64,000 nt of DNA. It comes from TMP-86 sp964247385 (GTDB lineage: Bacteria > Pseudomonadota > Gammaproteobacteria > Steroidobacterales > Steroidobacteraceae). Below the pieces are notes generated by a model. It saw only the letters and a program-made list of their open reading frames with translations, ran no database searches and was not told where the DNA came from. The stretch is taken from the NCBI GenBank assembly GCA_964247385.1, contig CAXTUB010000015.1, forward strand, positions 16,314 through 80,313. The letters are read 5' to 3'. Both the position numbers and the translations under genes were made by a program. Positions 8,243 through 17,070 of the stretch are shown here, piece after piece (positions within the stretch are counted from its first letter, which is position 1; every line of letters begins with the position of its first letter).

Positions 8243-10492
8243 GTGCTTCAAGACGCACTGGCCCTGCTGGCAGGCGTAACTGCGATTCAGTTCGCACCCG
8301 TTGTGCCGCCGGCCGGCTGGGCGTGTGCTGCAGCGGCATTGGCCGCATTGTGGATGACTTGGCATTGGAAGCGGCGCCGCGTCGCCTTGGTGTTGGTGGG
8401 CCTGAGTCTTGCGAGCTGGCACGCCGATCGCGCGCTGTCTTCGCGTTTGCCGTTGAATCAGAGTCCGTTGCTTGTGCGTGCGCGGATTCAAATCGATTCG
8501 TTGCTCGCCCGGCGCGAGGACACCGTGACGTTCGATGCGCTCGTAATGACCAGCACGCCCGCTGTGCGCGTGCGCCGCCTGCGCGTGCGTTGGTTCGCGG
8601 CGCCGCGAGGCTTGCAAGCGACGCAGACGTGCGAGCTGGCTCTGAAACTCCGCGCGCCGCACGGCCAGCGTAACCCATCGAGCTTCGATCCCGAGCTGGC
8701 CTGGATGCGCGCGTCCATCGATGCGCTTGCGAGTGTACAGAGCGATGCGCCATCGAAGTGCGAGGCGACTCCGCGCAGCCGCGCACCGGTTTTGTGGTTG
8801 CGCCAGCGAATCGTGCGGCAGCTGGATGAATGGGCGGCGGGCCATCCATCGCTCGGCATTCTGCAGGGCCTCGCGGTCGGTGACAGCAGCCAGATCTCGC
8901 AAGATCAATGGCGCGTCTTTCGCGCCGTGGGCATCACGCATTTGCTCGCCATCTCCGGCGCACACGTGGGCTTTTTTGGCTTGTTGGCTGCTTCTGTAGT
9001 ACGTGCGGGGTGGCGCATGGTATGGCCGCCTCGCGCGCAGCGCGGCATTCACGTCGCGTGCTCAGTGGCCGCCATTCTCGCATCGGCCTCGTATGCGCTG
9101 CTCGCGGGCTTCTCGGTTCCCACGCAGCGCACGGTTCTCATGATTGCGGTTGCGGGTGTTGCGCGCATGGCCGCGCGCAGCCTATCCGCCGTCCAACTGC
9201 TGTGCATTGCCTTGATCGCGGTCCTGATCTGGGATCCCACGGCGCCGCTCCAACCCGGATTCTGGCTTTCATTCGGCACCGTGGCATGGCTGTTTCTTTC
9301 ACAAGACTCCGGGCGTGCGTGGTGGCGAAGCCTGCTGACCCAGTGGAGCACTTCGCTCTTTTTGCTGCCCATCGGCATCGCGTGCTTTGGGCAGGCATCG
9401 AGCGTCGCGCCCCTCATCAACTGCCTCGCAGTACCCGCCACCGAGCTGTTGATCGTGCCGTTGATCTTGAGTGCGTTGGCGCTCACTCCCGTAACGCCCA
9501 TGCTGTCTCGCTGGCTCATCGAGCATGCGGCGAGCGGACTCGATTGGGCTCTCGCACTCCTGACGAATGCAAGCCACTGGGCGGGCGCACCACTGTGGTG
9601 GACGCCGTTGCCACTGGCCGCCGTGGCGCTCGCGGTCAGCGCCATCGTCGCGCAGCACATCCTGCCGCTTTGGCCTTTGCGCGTGCTCGCAGCGGCGATG
9701 CTGGCAAATCTCTTTTTCTGGTTTCCGCGCCAGATGGCCGCGAGCGAGTTCGATCTCGCGGTGTTCGACACCGGCGATGCCATGATCGCTGCGCTGCTGA
9801 CGCGCCGCCACTCGATGATTTATTACGCAAGCTCGGGTCTTGCTCGCGCGGGCGATGTGATGGAATCCGCGGTCATTCCCTATTTGCGGGCGGCGGGCCG
9901 GAATCGAATCGACTTGCTCGTCGTGAGCCGGGCCGACGGCGCGCATTCGAGCGGCGCGAGCTCCCTGTTTCGTGAATTCGAAGTGCGCCAGGTCATCGGC
10001 GGGGCAGACTCGATCGCGCCGTGTTCGAGCGATCAGCGCTGGCGCTTCGACGGCGTCAGTCTGAACGTCTTGAACCCGTCGAGCGAAAGCGCGCAAGGAC
10101 ACGACGCCTCGTGCGTCATCGAGCTGGGAAACTCACAGGCCAAGGCGCTTCTCGCCGGCGAGATCAACTCACAGACCGAAGCCGGCATGCTCGAAGCCGG
10201 GCGCCTCGGTCCTGCAACTTTGGTCGTTGTGCCCGACCACGGCAGTCATCATGCGTCTTCGCCGGAATTCATCCGCGCGGTGCGGGCGCATTGGGCCATT
10301 GTCTGCGCATCATTCGATAATCGCTTTGGATATCCGCGCGCCGAAGTTCTGCGGCGCTGGTGGGAGAGCGGTGCGCATGTGCGACGGACAGCGGTCGAAG
10401 GCGCGGTGGTTCTCCGCGTGCGCAATGGCGCCGCGCCGGCTGTGCCGCCCGGCGAGCGGGTGCTGCGCATGCGCTACTGGACGATGCGCTAG
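8243..10492 (+). CDS. comEC: ComEC/Rec2-family DNA uptake channel with a degenerate metallo-beta-lactamase domain
   Basis: ComEC forms the inner-membrane channel for single-stranded DNA during natural transformation. The 749-residue protein has the N-terminal OB-like region, a Competence domain with many membrane segments (THLLAISGAHVGFF near residue 230, VPTQRTVLMI near 290) and a C-terminal metallo-beta-lactamase-like domain. In the latter the expected DVGQGDA reads DTGDA (about residue 509), the metal-binding SHxDxDH reads SRADGAH (about residue 561), and TGDI reads AGEI; the PHHGS element remains as PDHGSHH. The nuclease-like site may therefore be inactive. Start is GTG 8243 with no clear ribosome binding site. 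exbB follows 51 bp downstream. Confidence 0.9.
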   Translation: MLQDALALLAGVTAIQFAPVVPPAGWACAAAALAALWMTWHWKRRRVALVLVGLSLASWHADRALSSRLPLNQSPLLVRARIQIDSLLARREDTVTFDALVMTSTPAVRVRRLRVRWFAAPRGLQATQTCELALKLRAPHGQRNPSSFDPELAWMRASIDALASVQSDAPSKCEATPRSRAPVLWLRQRIVRQLDEWAAGHPSLGILQGLAVGDSSQISQDQWRVFRAVGITHLLAISGAHVGFFGLLAASVVRAGWRMVWPPRAQRGIHVACSVAAILASASYALLAGFSVPTQRTVLMIAVAGVARMAARSLSAVQLLCIALIAVLIWDPTAPLQPGFWLSFGTVAWLFLSQDSGRAWWRSLLTQWSTSLFLLPIGIACFGQASSVAPLINCLAVPATELLIVPLILSALALTPVTPMLSRWLIEHAASGLDWALALLTNASHWAGAPLWWTPLPLAAVALAVSAIVAQHILPLWPLRVLAAAMLANLFFWFPRQMAASEFDLAVFDTGDAMIAALLTRRHSMIYYASSGLARAGDVMESAVIPYLRAAGRNRIDLLVVSRADGAHSSGASSLFREFEVRQVIGGADSIAPCSSDQRWRFDGVSLNVLNPSSESAQGHDASCVIELGNSQAKALLAGEINSQTEAGMLEAGRLGPATLVVVPDHGSHHASSPEFIRAVRAHWAIVCASFDNRFGYPRAEVLRRWWESGAHVRRTAVEGAVVLRVRNGAAPAVPPGERVLRMRYWTMR

Positions 10493-10543
10493 CGCTCCCT
10501 AGTATCATGCAGCGCTTCGAGAAAGAGTCGAGGATCGGGAAGC

Positions 10544-11170
10544 ATGTGGGAAATCATTCGCGCGGGCGGCAACTTCATGTGGCCCATCGTGCTGTGCTCG
10601 GTCGCGGCGGTCGCCATCGTGCTCGAGCGGCTCTGGACTCTGCAGAGCAAGCGGGTGATCCCACCGGACTTGGCCGACAAAGTATGGAAATGGGTCGAGG
10701 CTGACCAGCTAACGGAAAAGCTGGTGATCGCGATCGAGCGCAATTCGCCGCTCGGCAAACTTCTTGCGGTGGGCCTGCACAACCGGCACCGCCCTCGCCA
10801 AGTCTTGATGGAGCGGCTGGAAGATAGCGGCCGGCACGTGATCCATGATCTCGAGCGTTTCCTCAATACTCTCGGAACCGTTGCCGCGGTCACGCCGCTG
10901 TTGGGTCTTCTCGGCACGGTGCTCGGCATCATTCATGCCTTCAACGCCATCACCTCGCACGGCATCGGAGATCCGCGAGTATTGTCCGGCGGCATCGGCG
11001 AAGCGTTGATTTCCACCGCTGCCGGTCTCACGGTGGCCATTCCTTCGCTCATTTCGTACCGCTACTTGCGCGGCAAGGTCGAGCGTTTGGTGGTGCAGAT
11101 GGAAAAAGAGGCCACCAAGCTCGTCGATGCGCTCGATGACCGCGCCCTCGCGCAGCGGAGCGCTGCATGA
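10544..11170 (+). CDS. exbB: ExbB/TolQ/MotA-family proton channel protein
   Basis: A 208-residue inner-membrane protein with an N-terminal membrane segment, a cytoplasmic loop and two more membrane segments around VAAVTPLLGLLGTVLGIIHAF, the ExbB/TolQ signature. Together with ExbD it converts the proton gradient into motion that energises outer-membrane transport. Placement in front of msbA-lpxK is common in this group and has led to these genes being annotated as biopolymer transport proteins; no tonB gene is nearby. GGGAAG precedes the ATG. It overlaps exbD by 4 bases (ATGA). Confidence 0.93.
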   Translation: MWEIIRAGGNFMWPIVLCSVAAVAIVLERLWTLQSKRVIPPDLADKVWKWVEADQLTEKLVIAIERNSPLGKLLAVGLHNRHRPRQVLMERLEDSGRHVIHDLERFLNTLGTVAAVTPLLGLLGTVLGIIHAFNAITSHGIGDPRVLSGGIGEALISTAAGLTVAIPSLISYRYLRGKVERLVVQMEKEATKLVDALDDRALAQRSAA

Positions 11171-11589
11171 ATTTGCGGCCGCGCCAGCGCGACGAGCCAG
11201 AGATCAATCTGATTTCGCTGATCGATGTATTGCTGGTGCTGCTGGTTTTTTTCATGGTGTCGAGCACGTTTCAACAGGAGGGGCGCATGATCGTGCGTTT
11301 GCCCGAATCGCGCGACGTTGCGATTCCGAAAGGCGTCGCAGAACCCGTCGTCATTACCGTGACCGCGGAAGGTGGCTATCGAGTCAACGAGCGCTCGCTC
11401 ATCAACCGGGGCGCCGATACCCTGCGAGCTGCCATTTTGAAAGAGGCGGGCTCACAGCGCGGGCCGCTCACCATTCGCGCCGATGCGCGCTCCACGCACC
11501 AGGCGGTGGTGACTGCGATGGACGTGGCGGGCAAGCTCGGATTTTCGCAGTTGAACATCGCGACCATCCAGCCGGACAACGGCGGTTGA
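11167..11589 (+). CDS. exbD: Biopolymer transport protein ExbD/TolR family
   Basis: A 140-residue protein with one N-terminal membrane segment. The pattern EINLISLIDVLLVLLVFFMV contains the essential membrane aspartate of the ExbD/TolR proton channel, followed by a periplasmic domain with the usual ITVTAEGGYRVN strand and the I-R-ADARSTHQAVVTAMD helix. It is the partner of the preceding ExbB, with which it overlaps by 4 bases. The next gene, msbA, begins 4 bases after its stop. Confidence 0.93.
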   Translation: MNLRPRQRDEPEINLISLIDVLLVLLVFFMVSSTFQQEGRMIVRLPESRDVAIPKGVAEPVVITVTAEGGYRVNERSLINRGADTLRAAILKEAGSQRGPLTIRADARSTHQAVVTAMDVAGKLGFSQLNIATIQPDNGG

Positions 11590-11593
11590 GGCG

Positions 11594-13432
11594 ATGAGCG
11601 CGCAAGCTGCGCCGCCGGCCGCACCGCCCACGCCTTCGCATGGGGCCGCGCCTTCGCATGGGGCCGCGCCTTCGCCCGCCCATGCCTCTGAATCCGCGAG
11701 CAGTTCGGCGGACGCTTGGACGGTTTACCGGCGGCTATTGAGCTATGCGCGGCCGTACCTCGGCGCTTTTATCATCGGTGTGGTCGGCATGCTGGCATTC
11801 GCGGCCACCGAGTCTGCACTCGCATGGCTAGTGCAAGTGTTCTTGCGCGGCGCCTTTGTGCGTTATGACGCGCGCATTGCCTGGCTGATTCCGCTGAGCG
11901 TGATCGGCTTGTTCTCGTTCCGCGGCTGCGCTGATTTCGTCGCCAATTATTTTCCGGCGCTCGTGGGCCGGCATGTCGTTAAGAATTTGCGGCAAGAAAC
12001 CTTTGCTCATTATTTGTCGCTGCCGAGCGCCTACCACGATGCACAGTCCGCGGGACTGCTGTTGTCGAAGCTCACGTACAACATCGAGTTGGTTGCCGCT
12101 GCGGCGACCAATGCCGCCATTTCAATGATCCGCGACACGCTCACCATCGTCGGGCTCCTGATCACGTTGTTCGTGATGAACTGGCGGCTCGCCATCTTCA
12201 GCCTCATCGCCGCTCCCGTCATCGCGTGGCTCATGCGCATCGCGAACCAGCTGTTCCGCCGCTACAGCGCGCGTATTCAAAGCTCGATGGGCGAAGTGAC
12301 GCGCGTGGCCAAGGAAGCCATCGAAGCGCACCGACTGGTCAAGATCTTCAATGCGCAGGCGCACCAAGCAGCACGGTTCGAGAAAGTGAATGAGCACAAT
12401 CGTTTCATGAACATGAAGCTGGTGCGCGCTCAAGCCGTGAGCAATCCGGTCGTGCAGCTCATTGCGGCCGCGGGTCTCGCCAGCGTGCTCTACGTGGCCA
12501 TTCGGCAAGTGTTCGCGCACGATCTGCGGGTCGATGAATTTCTGGGATTCCTCACTGCGCTGATGCTGGTCAGCTCCCCCTTGCGCCGACTCATCAACGT
12601 CAGTGGTCCGCTGCAACAGGGAATCAGCGCCGGGCAAAGTGTCTTCGAGTTGCTCGATACGCCCGCGGAAAACGCCGGCGGCTCACGTCGGCTCGCACGC
12701 GCCCGAGGCGATATCGAGTTCCGGCATGTCTCATTCGGCTATTCAGCGGGAGGGACCGTGCTGCGCGATGTCAGTTTCCGGGTGAGCAGCGGAGAGAGCG
12801 TTGCGCTGGTGGGGCGATCGGGCAGCGGCAAGTCCACGCTGGCCGCGCTATTGCCGCGCTTTTACGATGTGGGGAGCGGCGCAGTGCTCGTCGATGGCGT
12901 CGACGTGCGCGACTATCAACTCGCCGACCTGCGAAATCAGATCAGCTTGGTGAGCCAGGAGGTGGTGTTGTTCAACGATACCATCCGCGCGAACATTGCC
13001 TTCAACACGCGCGGTGCCAGCGACACTCAAATCGAGCAAGCCGCGCGAGCTGCACACGTGCTGGAGTTTTTGCAAGCTCAGCCGGGCGGACTGGACGGCG
13101 TGTTGACGGACCGCGGGCAAAATCTTTCGGGCGGCCAGCGGCAACGCATCTCGATCGCGCGGGCGCTGCTGAAAGATGCTCCGATCCTGATTCTCGATGA
13201 GGCCACGGCATCGCTCGACAATGAGTCCGAGCGCTTGGTGCAGCAGGAGCTGGGCGTGCTCATGCAGGGCCGCACCACGCTCATCATCGCGCACCGTCTT
13301 TCGACCGTGGAGAATGCGGATCGGATCATCGTGCTCGATCGAGGGCGCGTCGTCGAGCAAGGTACCCATCGCGAGCTCCTGGCGCATCGCGGCGCGTATG
13401 CTTCTCTCTATGGAACCCAGCTGATCGCGTAG
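11594..13432 (+). CDS. msbA: Lipid A export ABC transporter MsbA
   Basis: Half-size ABC transporter (612 residues) that flips lipid A core across the inner membrane. A membrane domain of six segments spans about residues 55-340; the nucleotide-binding domain has Walker A GRSGSGKST, signature LSGGQRQR and Walker B LILDEATASLD, followed by the H-loop HRLST. The N-terminus is longer than in E. coli MsbA and begins with an Ala/Pro-rich stretch built on a short repeat (SHGAAP twice), encoded by an 18 bp tandem duplication. It lies directly before lpxK, an arrangement typical of lipid A biosynthesis operons. Confidence 0.94.
   Translation: MSAQAAPPAAPPTPSHGAAPSHGAAPSPAHASESASSSADAWTVYRRLLSYARPYLGAFIIGVVGMLAFAATESALAWLVQVFLRGAFVRYDARIAWLIPLSVIGLFSFRGCADFVANYFPALVGRHVVKNLRQETFAHYLSLPSAYHDAQSAGLLLSKLTYNIELVAAAATNAAISMIRDTLTIVGLLITLFVMNWRLAIFSLIAAPVIAWLMRIANQLFRRYSARIQSSMGEVTRVAKEAIEAHRLVKIFNAQAHQAARFEKVNEHNRFMNMKLVRAQAVSNPVVQLIAAAGLASVLYVAIRQVFAHDLRVDEFLGFLTALMLVSSPLRRLINVSGPLQQGISAGQSVFELLDTPAENAGGSRRLARARGDIEFRHVSFGYSAGGTVLRDVSFRVSSGESVALVGRSGSGKSTLAALLPRFYDVGSGAVLVDGVDVRDYQLADLRNQISLVSQEVVLFNDTIRANIAFNTRGASDTQIEQAARAAHVLEFLQAQPGGLDGVLTDRGQNLSGGQRQRISIARALLKDAPILILDEATASLDNESERLVQQELGVLMQGRTTLIIAHRLSTVENADRIIVLDRGRVVEQGTHRELLAHRGAYASLYGTQLIA
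11633..11675 (+). repeat. 18 bp tandem repeat inside msbA (2.4 copies)
   Basis: The unit CCTTCGCATGGGGCCGCG occurs at 11633-11650 and 11651-11668 without mismatch, followed by a partial third copy. It encodes the repeated hexapeptide SHGAAP in the cytoplasmic N-terminal tail of MsbA. The unit is a multiple of three, so copy-number change would keep the frame. Confidence 0.9.
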
Positions 13433-13443
13433 CGGAACGCGCC

Positions 13444-14454
13444 GTGTCGTTACATGCATGGGCCAATCGCGCGTGGTATGGCAAGCGCAGGCCGCCTGTC
13501 GCGCTCATTCCTCTGGCGGCTCTGTTCGGTGCAATCGTGGCGCTGCGCCGCGAGGCTTATCGCCGCGGATGGCTGCATTCGGTCGCATTGCGGGCGCCCG
13601 TCATCGTGGTGGGCAACATCACGGTGGGCGGGACGGGCAAGACGCCGCTCACATGGTGGCTTGCGCAACAGCTCACGCAGCGGGGATTTCGCCCGGGTAT
13701 CGTCACTCGCGGCCATGGCGGCTCTGAGGCTGCGCCGCAGCTCATCGATGCGACATCGGATCCCGCCAAGTTTGGCGACGAGCCCGTGCTCATGGCACGC
13801 CGCGCCGGCGTGCCGGTCGCCGTGGGGCGGGATCGCCCCGCCGCCGCACAGCTGCTGATCGAGCAGGGCGCCGACGTCATTCTGAGCGACGATGGCATGC
13901 AGCATTACGCGTTGCAGCGCGATTGCGAGATTGCAGTGATCGACTCCGAGCGGGGCTTGGGCAATGGCTGGCCCTTGCCGGCCGGCCCGTTGCGCGAGCC
14001 CGAGTCACGCCTAGGCAGCGTGGATGCCGTCGTGAGCAACGGGGAGAACAGCGCGTGGCCCGATGCCATTCCCATGCATCTCGTAGGCGAGTTCGTCGTC
14101 AACGTGGGCACGGGCGAGCGCCTGCCGCTGCGCTCTTTCGCGGGCGCGCAAGTGCACGGCGTTGCGGCCATCGGTCATCCGCAGCGCTTCTTCAACTCAT
14201 TGCGCGCGTATGGCTTGCGCGTGATCGCGCATGCATACGATGATCACGCTCGCCTCGACTCGAGACGCCTCGAATTCGCAGACGCTCTGCCGGTGCTGAT
14301 GACAGAGAAGGATGCAGTAAAATGTTGGCCGGGCATTGGTTCGCGGTTTTGGTACGTGCCGGTCGGGGTCGAGATAGCGCCCGCGGCGATCGAGCGATTG
14401 CTCGGCACGATCGAAGCCGCATGCGCGCGCGCACGGAGAGATCGAATTGGATAA
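13444..14454 (+). CDS. lpxK: Tetraacyldisaccharide 4'-kinase LpxK
   Basis: LpxK phosphorylates the 4' position of the lipid A disaccharide in the inner membrane. The 336-residue protein starts at GTG 13444 and shows the hydrophobic N-terminal helix, the P-loop VGNITVGGTGKTPL, the GDEPVLMA motif, VILSDDGMQHYALQRD containing the catalytic DDG/QH region, and the C-terminal MTEKDAVKC motif. It follows msbA by 11 bases, and its last codons overlap the Trm112-like gene by 8 bases. Confidence 0.96.
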   Translation: MSLHAWANRAWYGKRRPPVALIPLAALFGAIVALRREAYRRGWLHSVALRAPVIVVGNITVGGTGKTPLTWWLAQQLTQRGFRPGIVTRGHGGSEAAPQLIDATSDPAKFGDEPVLMARRAGVPVAVGRDRPAAAQLLIEQGADVILSDDGMQHYALQRDCEIAVIDSERGLGNGWPLPAGPLREPESRLGSVDAVVSNGENSAWPDAIPMHLVGEFVVNVGTGERLPLRSFAGAQVHGVAAIGHPQRFFNSLRAYGLRVIAHAYDDHARLDSRRLEFADALPVLMTEKDAVKCWPGIGSRFWYVPVGVEIAPAAIERLLGTIEAACARARRDRIG

Positions 14455-14641
14455 GCGACTGCTCGATTTGTTGGTTTGCCCGTTGTGCAAGGGGCCGCTC
14501 CGGTTGCAGCAAGAAGGCGCGCTCGAGCTCATCTGCCGCGCCGACCGGCTGGCTTATGCGGTGCGAGACGACATTCCCATCATGTTGCCCGAAGAGGCTC
14601 GCGCGTTGCCGAGCGATGATCCGGCGTTGCGGTCCGCGTGA
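14447..14641 (+). CDS. Trm112-family small protein (YcaR type)
   Basis: A 64-residue protein of the Trm112/UPF0434 family, starting at TTG 14447. It has LLDLLVCPLCKGPLRL, a CxxC pair, then LICRADRLAYAVRDDIPIML, with one further cysteine. In E. coli the homologue (YcaR) also lies between lpxK and kdsB. Bacterial members are poorly characterised; the eukaryotic and archaeal protein activates methyltransferases. It overlaps lpxK by 8 bases and kdsB by 4. Confidence 0.9.
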   Translation: MDKRLLDLLVCPLCKGPLRLQQEGALELICRADRLAYAVRDDIPIMLPEEARALPSDDPALRSA

Positions 14642-15453
14642 TTCGCGGCGGCGGAGTCTCTCCACAGTTTAGCGTCATCGTTCCGGCGCGCCTCGGATCC
14701 ACCCGGCTGGCTCGCAAAGTGCTGCGCGAGATCATCGATCGGCCCATGATCCAGTGGGTTTGGCAACGCGCTTGCGCGAGCGGCGCGCAGCGCGTGATCG
14801 TGGCGACGGACGATGCAGAGATCGCGAATGCATGTCGAAACTTTGGCGCAGACGTCGAGATGACGGCGCCGGAGATCGCTTCGGGCACGGACCGAGTTGC
14901 GGCGGTGGCCGGCGCGCGCGGTTTCGCGGACTCGGAGATCGTGCTCAATGTGCAAGGCGATGAGCCCGGCGTCGATCCGGAGCACATTCGCGTTCTTGCC
15001 GAGGCCATTCATGCAAGGCCGCAGTACGACATGGCAACGCCTGTCGTGGCCATGGAATCCATCGAGGGATTCATCGATCCAAACTGCGTGAAGGCGGCGC
15101 GGGCTGCCGACGGCCGTGCGCTGTATTTTTCGCGCGCGCCGATCCCGTGGCCGCGTGACGCTGCCAACGGCGTGGACCCCGTGAGCTTCGGGCATGCATG
15201 GCGGCACTTGGGTTTGTATGCGTTTCGCTCGCATGCGCTGCAGCGCTTTGCGCAGCTTGCGCCGTCCGCGCTCGAGCTGACCGAGCGCTTGGAGCAGCTT
15301 CGCGCGCTCGAGAACGGCATGTCGATCTACTTGCATCCGCTGCCGCAGTCATCCAGTTTCGGTATCGATACCGAGCAAGATTTGCAGCGCTTCACGGCGA
15401 TTGCGCGAGCGGCGGGAAGTACCAGCCAAGCGGCGGGAAATGCCCGAAGCTAG
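14638..15453 (+). CDS. kdsB: 3-deoxy-manno-octulosonate cytidylyltransferase KdsB
   Basis: KdsB activates Kdo as CMP-Kdo for the LPS inner core. The 271-residue protein starts at GTG 14638 and shows the nucleotide-binding IVPARLGSTRLARKVL, the VIVATDD and QGDEPGVDPEHI motifs, and the late RLEQLRALENGMSI block of the family. Its last 25 or so residues, rich in Ala, Ser and Gly, go beyond the usual end of about 250. It is the last plus-strand gene of the envelope block. No murB gene follows, unlike the order known from Pseudomonas. Confidence 0.95.
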   Translation: MIRGGGVSPQFSVIVPARLGSTRLARKVLREIIDRPMIQWVWQRACASGAQRVIVATDDAEIANACRNFGADVEMTAPEIASGTDRVAAVAGARGFADSEIVLNVQGDEPGVDPEHIRVLAEAIHARPQYDMATPVVAMESIEGFIDPNCVKAARAADGRALYFSRAPIPWPRDAANGVDPVSFGHAWRHLGLYAFRSHALQRFAQLAPSALELTERLEQLRALENGMSIYLHPLPQSSSFGIDTEQDLQRFTAIARAAGSTSQAAGNARS

Positions 15454-15508
15454 GTACGGATGAGAATGATCAAGGCAGCTCGACTGTTTCGTTGCCAGCG
15501 TAACGAGC

Positions 15509-16501
15509 TCAAGTATCGGCTTGAGGCACACGCAGCACGATCTTGCCGATGTGCTCGCTGCTCTCCATGCGCCGCTGCGCCTCTGCAGCCTGTTCAAGGG
15601 GAAATACGCGATCGATGAGCACGCGCAACTCGCCGCTTTCGAACAGCGGCCATACGATCCGCAATAATTTTTCTTTCACCAGGCGCTTGAAAGCCACATC
15701 GCGCGAACGCAAAGTCGAGCCCGTCAGCGTGATGCGCTTCGCCATGATCTTGCCGATGTTCACAGTCGAATCGGCGCCACCTTGGGTGGCGATGATGACC
15801 AGTCGGCCCTCGGGTGCGAGCGCTTCGATATTGCGCGCCGTGTAGTCACCCGCCACCATGTCGAGAATTACGTCGACGCCGCGGCCGTTTGTCGTTTCGC
15901 GCACGCGAGCAACGAAATCCTCACCCCGATAATTGAAGGCCGCTTGCGCTCCAAGCGACTCGCATGCGCGGCATTTTTCATCCGATCCCGCGGTGGCGAA
16001 TACCGTGGACCCGAGCGCGCGTGCCAACTGAATGGCAGCGACCCCGATGCCGCTCGAGCCGCCGTGCACGAGAAATGATTCTCCCGGCATGAGGCGGCCG
16101 AACATGAACACGTTGCTGTACACCGTGAAGTAGCTTTCGGCGATTGCAGCGCCGTGCAGCAAGTCCATGCCGCGCGGCAGCTTCAAGGTGGCGCCTTCAG
16201 CCGCCGCAGCGTATTGCGCGTAGCCGCCGCCTTGAAGCAGCGCGCAAACTTCATCGCCCACGGCAAGTTCGCGCACGCTCGGACCCAATCGAACGATGGT
16301 GCCGGACACTTCGAGGCCCGGCCACGTCGGCGCTCCGGGAGGAGCGGGATAACTGCCGCGTCGTTGCAACACATCCGCACGATTGACTCCCGCGGCGGCG
16401 ACTCGAATCAATACCTCGGCATCGAGCGGCTCAGGAATCGGACGTTCAGCGACCTCGAGTCGATCGGGGCCGCCAGGCGACGAGGCATCGATAATTTTCA
16501 T
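15509..16501 (-). CDS. NAD(P)H-quinone oxidoreductase, zinc-independent MDR family
   Basis: A medium-chain dehydrogenase/reductase of the quinone oxidoreductase (PIG3/QorA) group, about 330 residues. The N-terminal GroES-like domain has AAGVNRADVLQRRGSYPAPPG and GLEVSGTI, and the Rossmann domain has HGGSSGIGVAAIQLA. The structural-zinc cysteines of alcohol dehydrogenases are absent, as in this group. I place the start at the ATG at 16501 (MKIIDASSPGGPDRLEV); an ATG at 16522 is possible. The gene is divergent from the phosphatase gene, with about 43 bp between them. Confidence 0.88.
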   Translation of the reverse strand: MKIIDASSPGGPDRLEVAERPIPEPLDAEVLIRVAAAGVNRADVLQRRGSYPAPPGAPTWPGLEVSGTIVRLGPSVRELAVGDEVCALLQGGGYAQYAAAAEGATLKLPRGMDLLHGAAIAESYFTVYSNVFMFGRLMPGESFLVHGGSSGIGVAAIQLARALGSTVFATAGSDEKCRACESLGAQAAFNYRGEDFVARVRETTNGRGVDVILDMVAGDYTARNIEALAPEGRLVIIATQGGADSTVNIGKIMAKRITLTGSTLRSRDVAFKRLVKEKLLRIVWPLFESGELRVLIDRVFPLEQAAEAQRRMESSEHIGKIVLRVPQADT

Positions 16502-16544
16502 GCGAGAATTGTAGTCAGTCATCGCATGTGCGCTGCCGCCGAAC

Positions 16545-17066
16545 ATGAAAATTTTATTTGTCTGCCTGGGGAATATTTGCCGCAGCCCGACCGCGCAAGG
16601 CGTGATGCTCGCTCAAGTCGCCGCTTTGCCTCAGGCTGAACGCGAGACTCTGGGCAACTTGCAAGTCGATTCCGCGGGGATTGGCGACTATCACGTCGGC
16701 AGCGCTCCTGATGCGCGCAGCCAGCGCGCCGCCGCTGCGCGCGGCATCGACATCAGTCGCTTCAGAGCCCGACAGATTCGCGCCGAGGATTTTCATCGTT
16801 TCGATCGGGTTCTCGCCATGGATGAGTCGAATCTGGCGGCGCTCGAAGTCTTGCGTCCCGAGGGTGCGAAGGCGCGGCTGGCATTGCTGATGGATTACGC
16901 TCGTCGGACGGGTATGCGCGCAGTTCCGGATCCTTACACACTCGGACCCCGGGCGTTCGATGACGTGTTGGACCTCTGCGCGCTCGGCATTGCGGGGCTC
17001 CTTGAAACACTGCTCGCGGATGCGCATGCCAAGGGATCCGTCTCACTGTTGCTTAAGGCGTTCTAG
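16545..17066 (+). CDS. Low-molecular-weight protein-tyrosine phosphatase
   Basis: The 173-residue protein opens with VCLGNICRSPTAQG, the P-loop CX5R(S) of low-molecular-weight phosphatases, and closes with the acidic DPYTLGPRAFDDV loop that supplies the general acid aspartate. The second tyrosine of the usual DPYY is threonine here. These enzymes dephosphorylate tyrosine kinases of polysaccharide export or act on small phosphoesters. A 10-residue insert near LAQVAALPQAER lengthens the first helix. A DUF4184-like gene begins 4 bases after the stop. Confidence 0.92.
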   Translation: MKILFVCLGNICRSPTAQGVMLAQVAALPQAERETLGNLQVDSAGIGDYHVGSAPDARSQRAAAARGIDISRFRARQIRAEDFHRFDRVLAMDESNLAALEVLRPEGAKARLALLMDYARRTGMRAVPDPYTLGPRAFDDVLDLCALGIAGLLETLLADAHAKGSVSLLLKAF

Positions 17067-17070
17067 TCCG

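Noticed and set aside
7919..9052. 377-residue open frame on the minus strand over comEC and DUF2062
   Set aside because: It is a GC-rich antisense frame; its sequence is dominated by Arg, Ala and His with no motif, and it lies across two well-supported genes.
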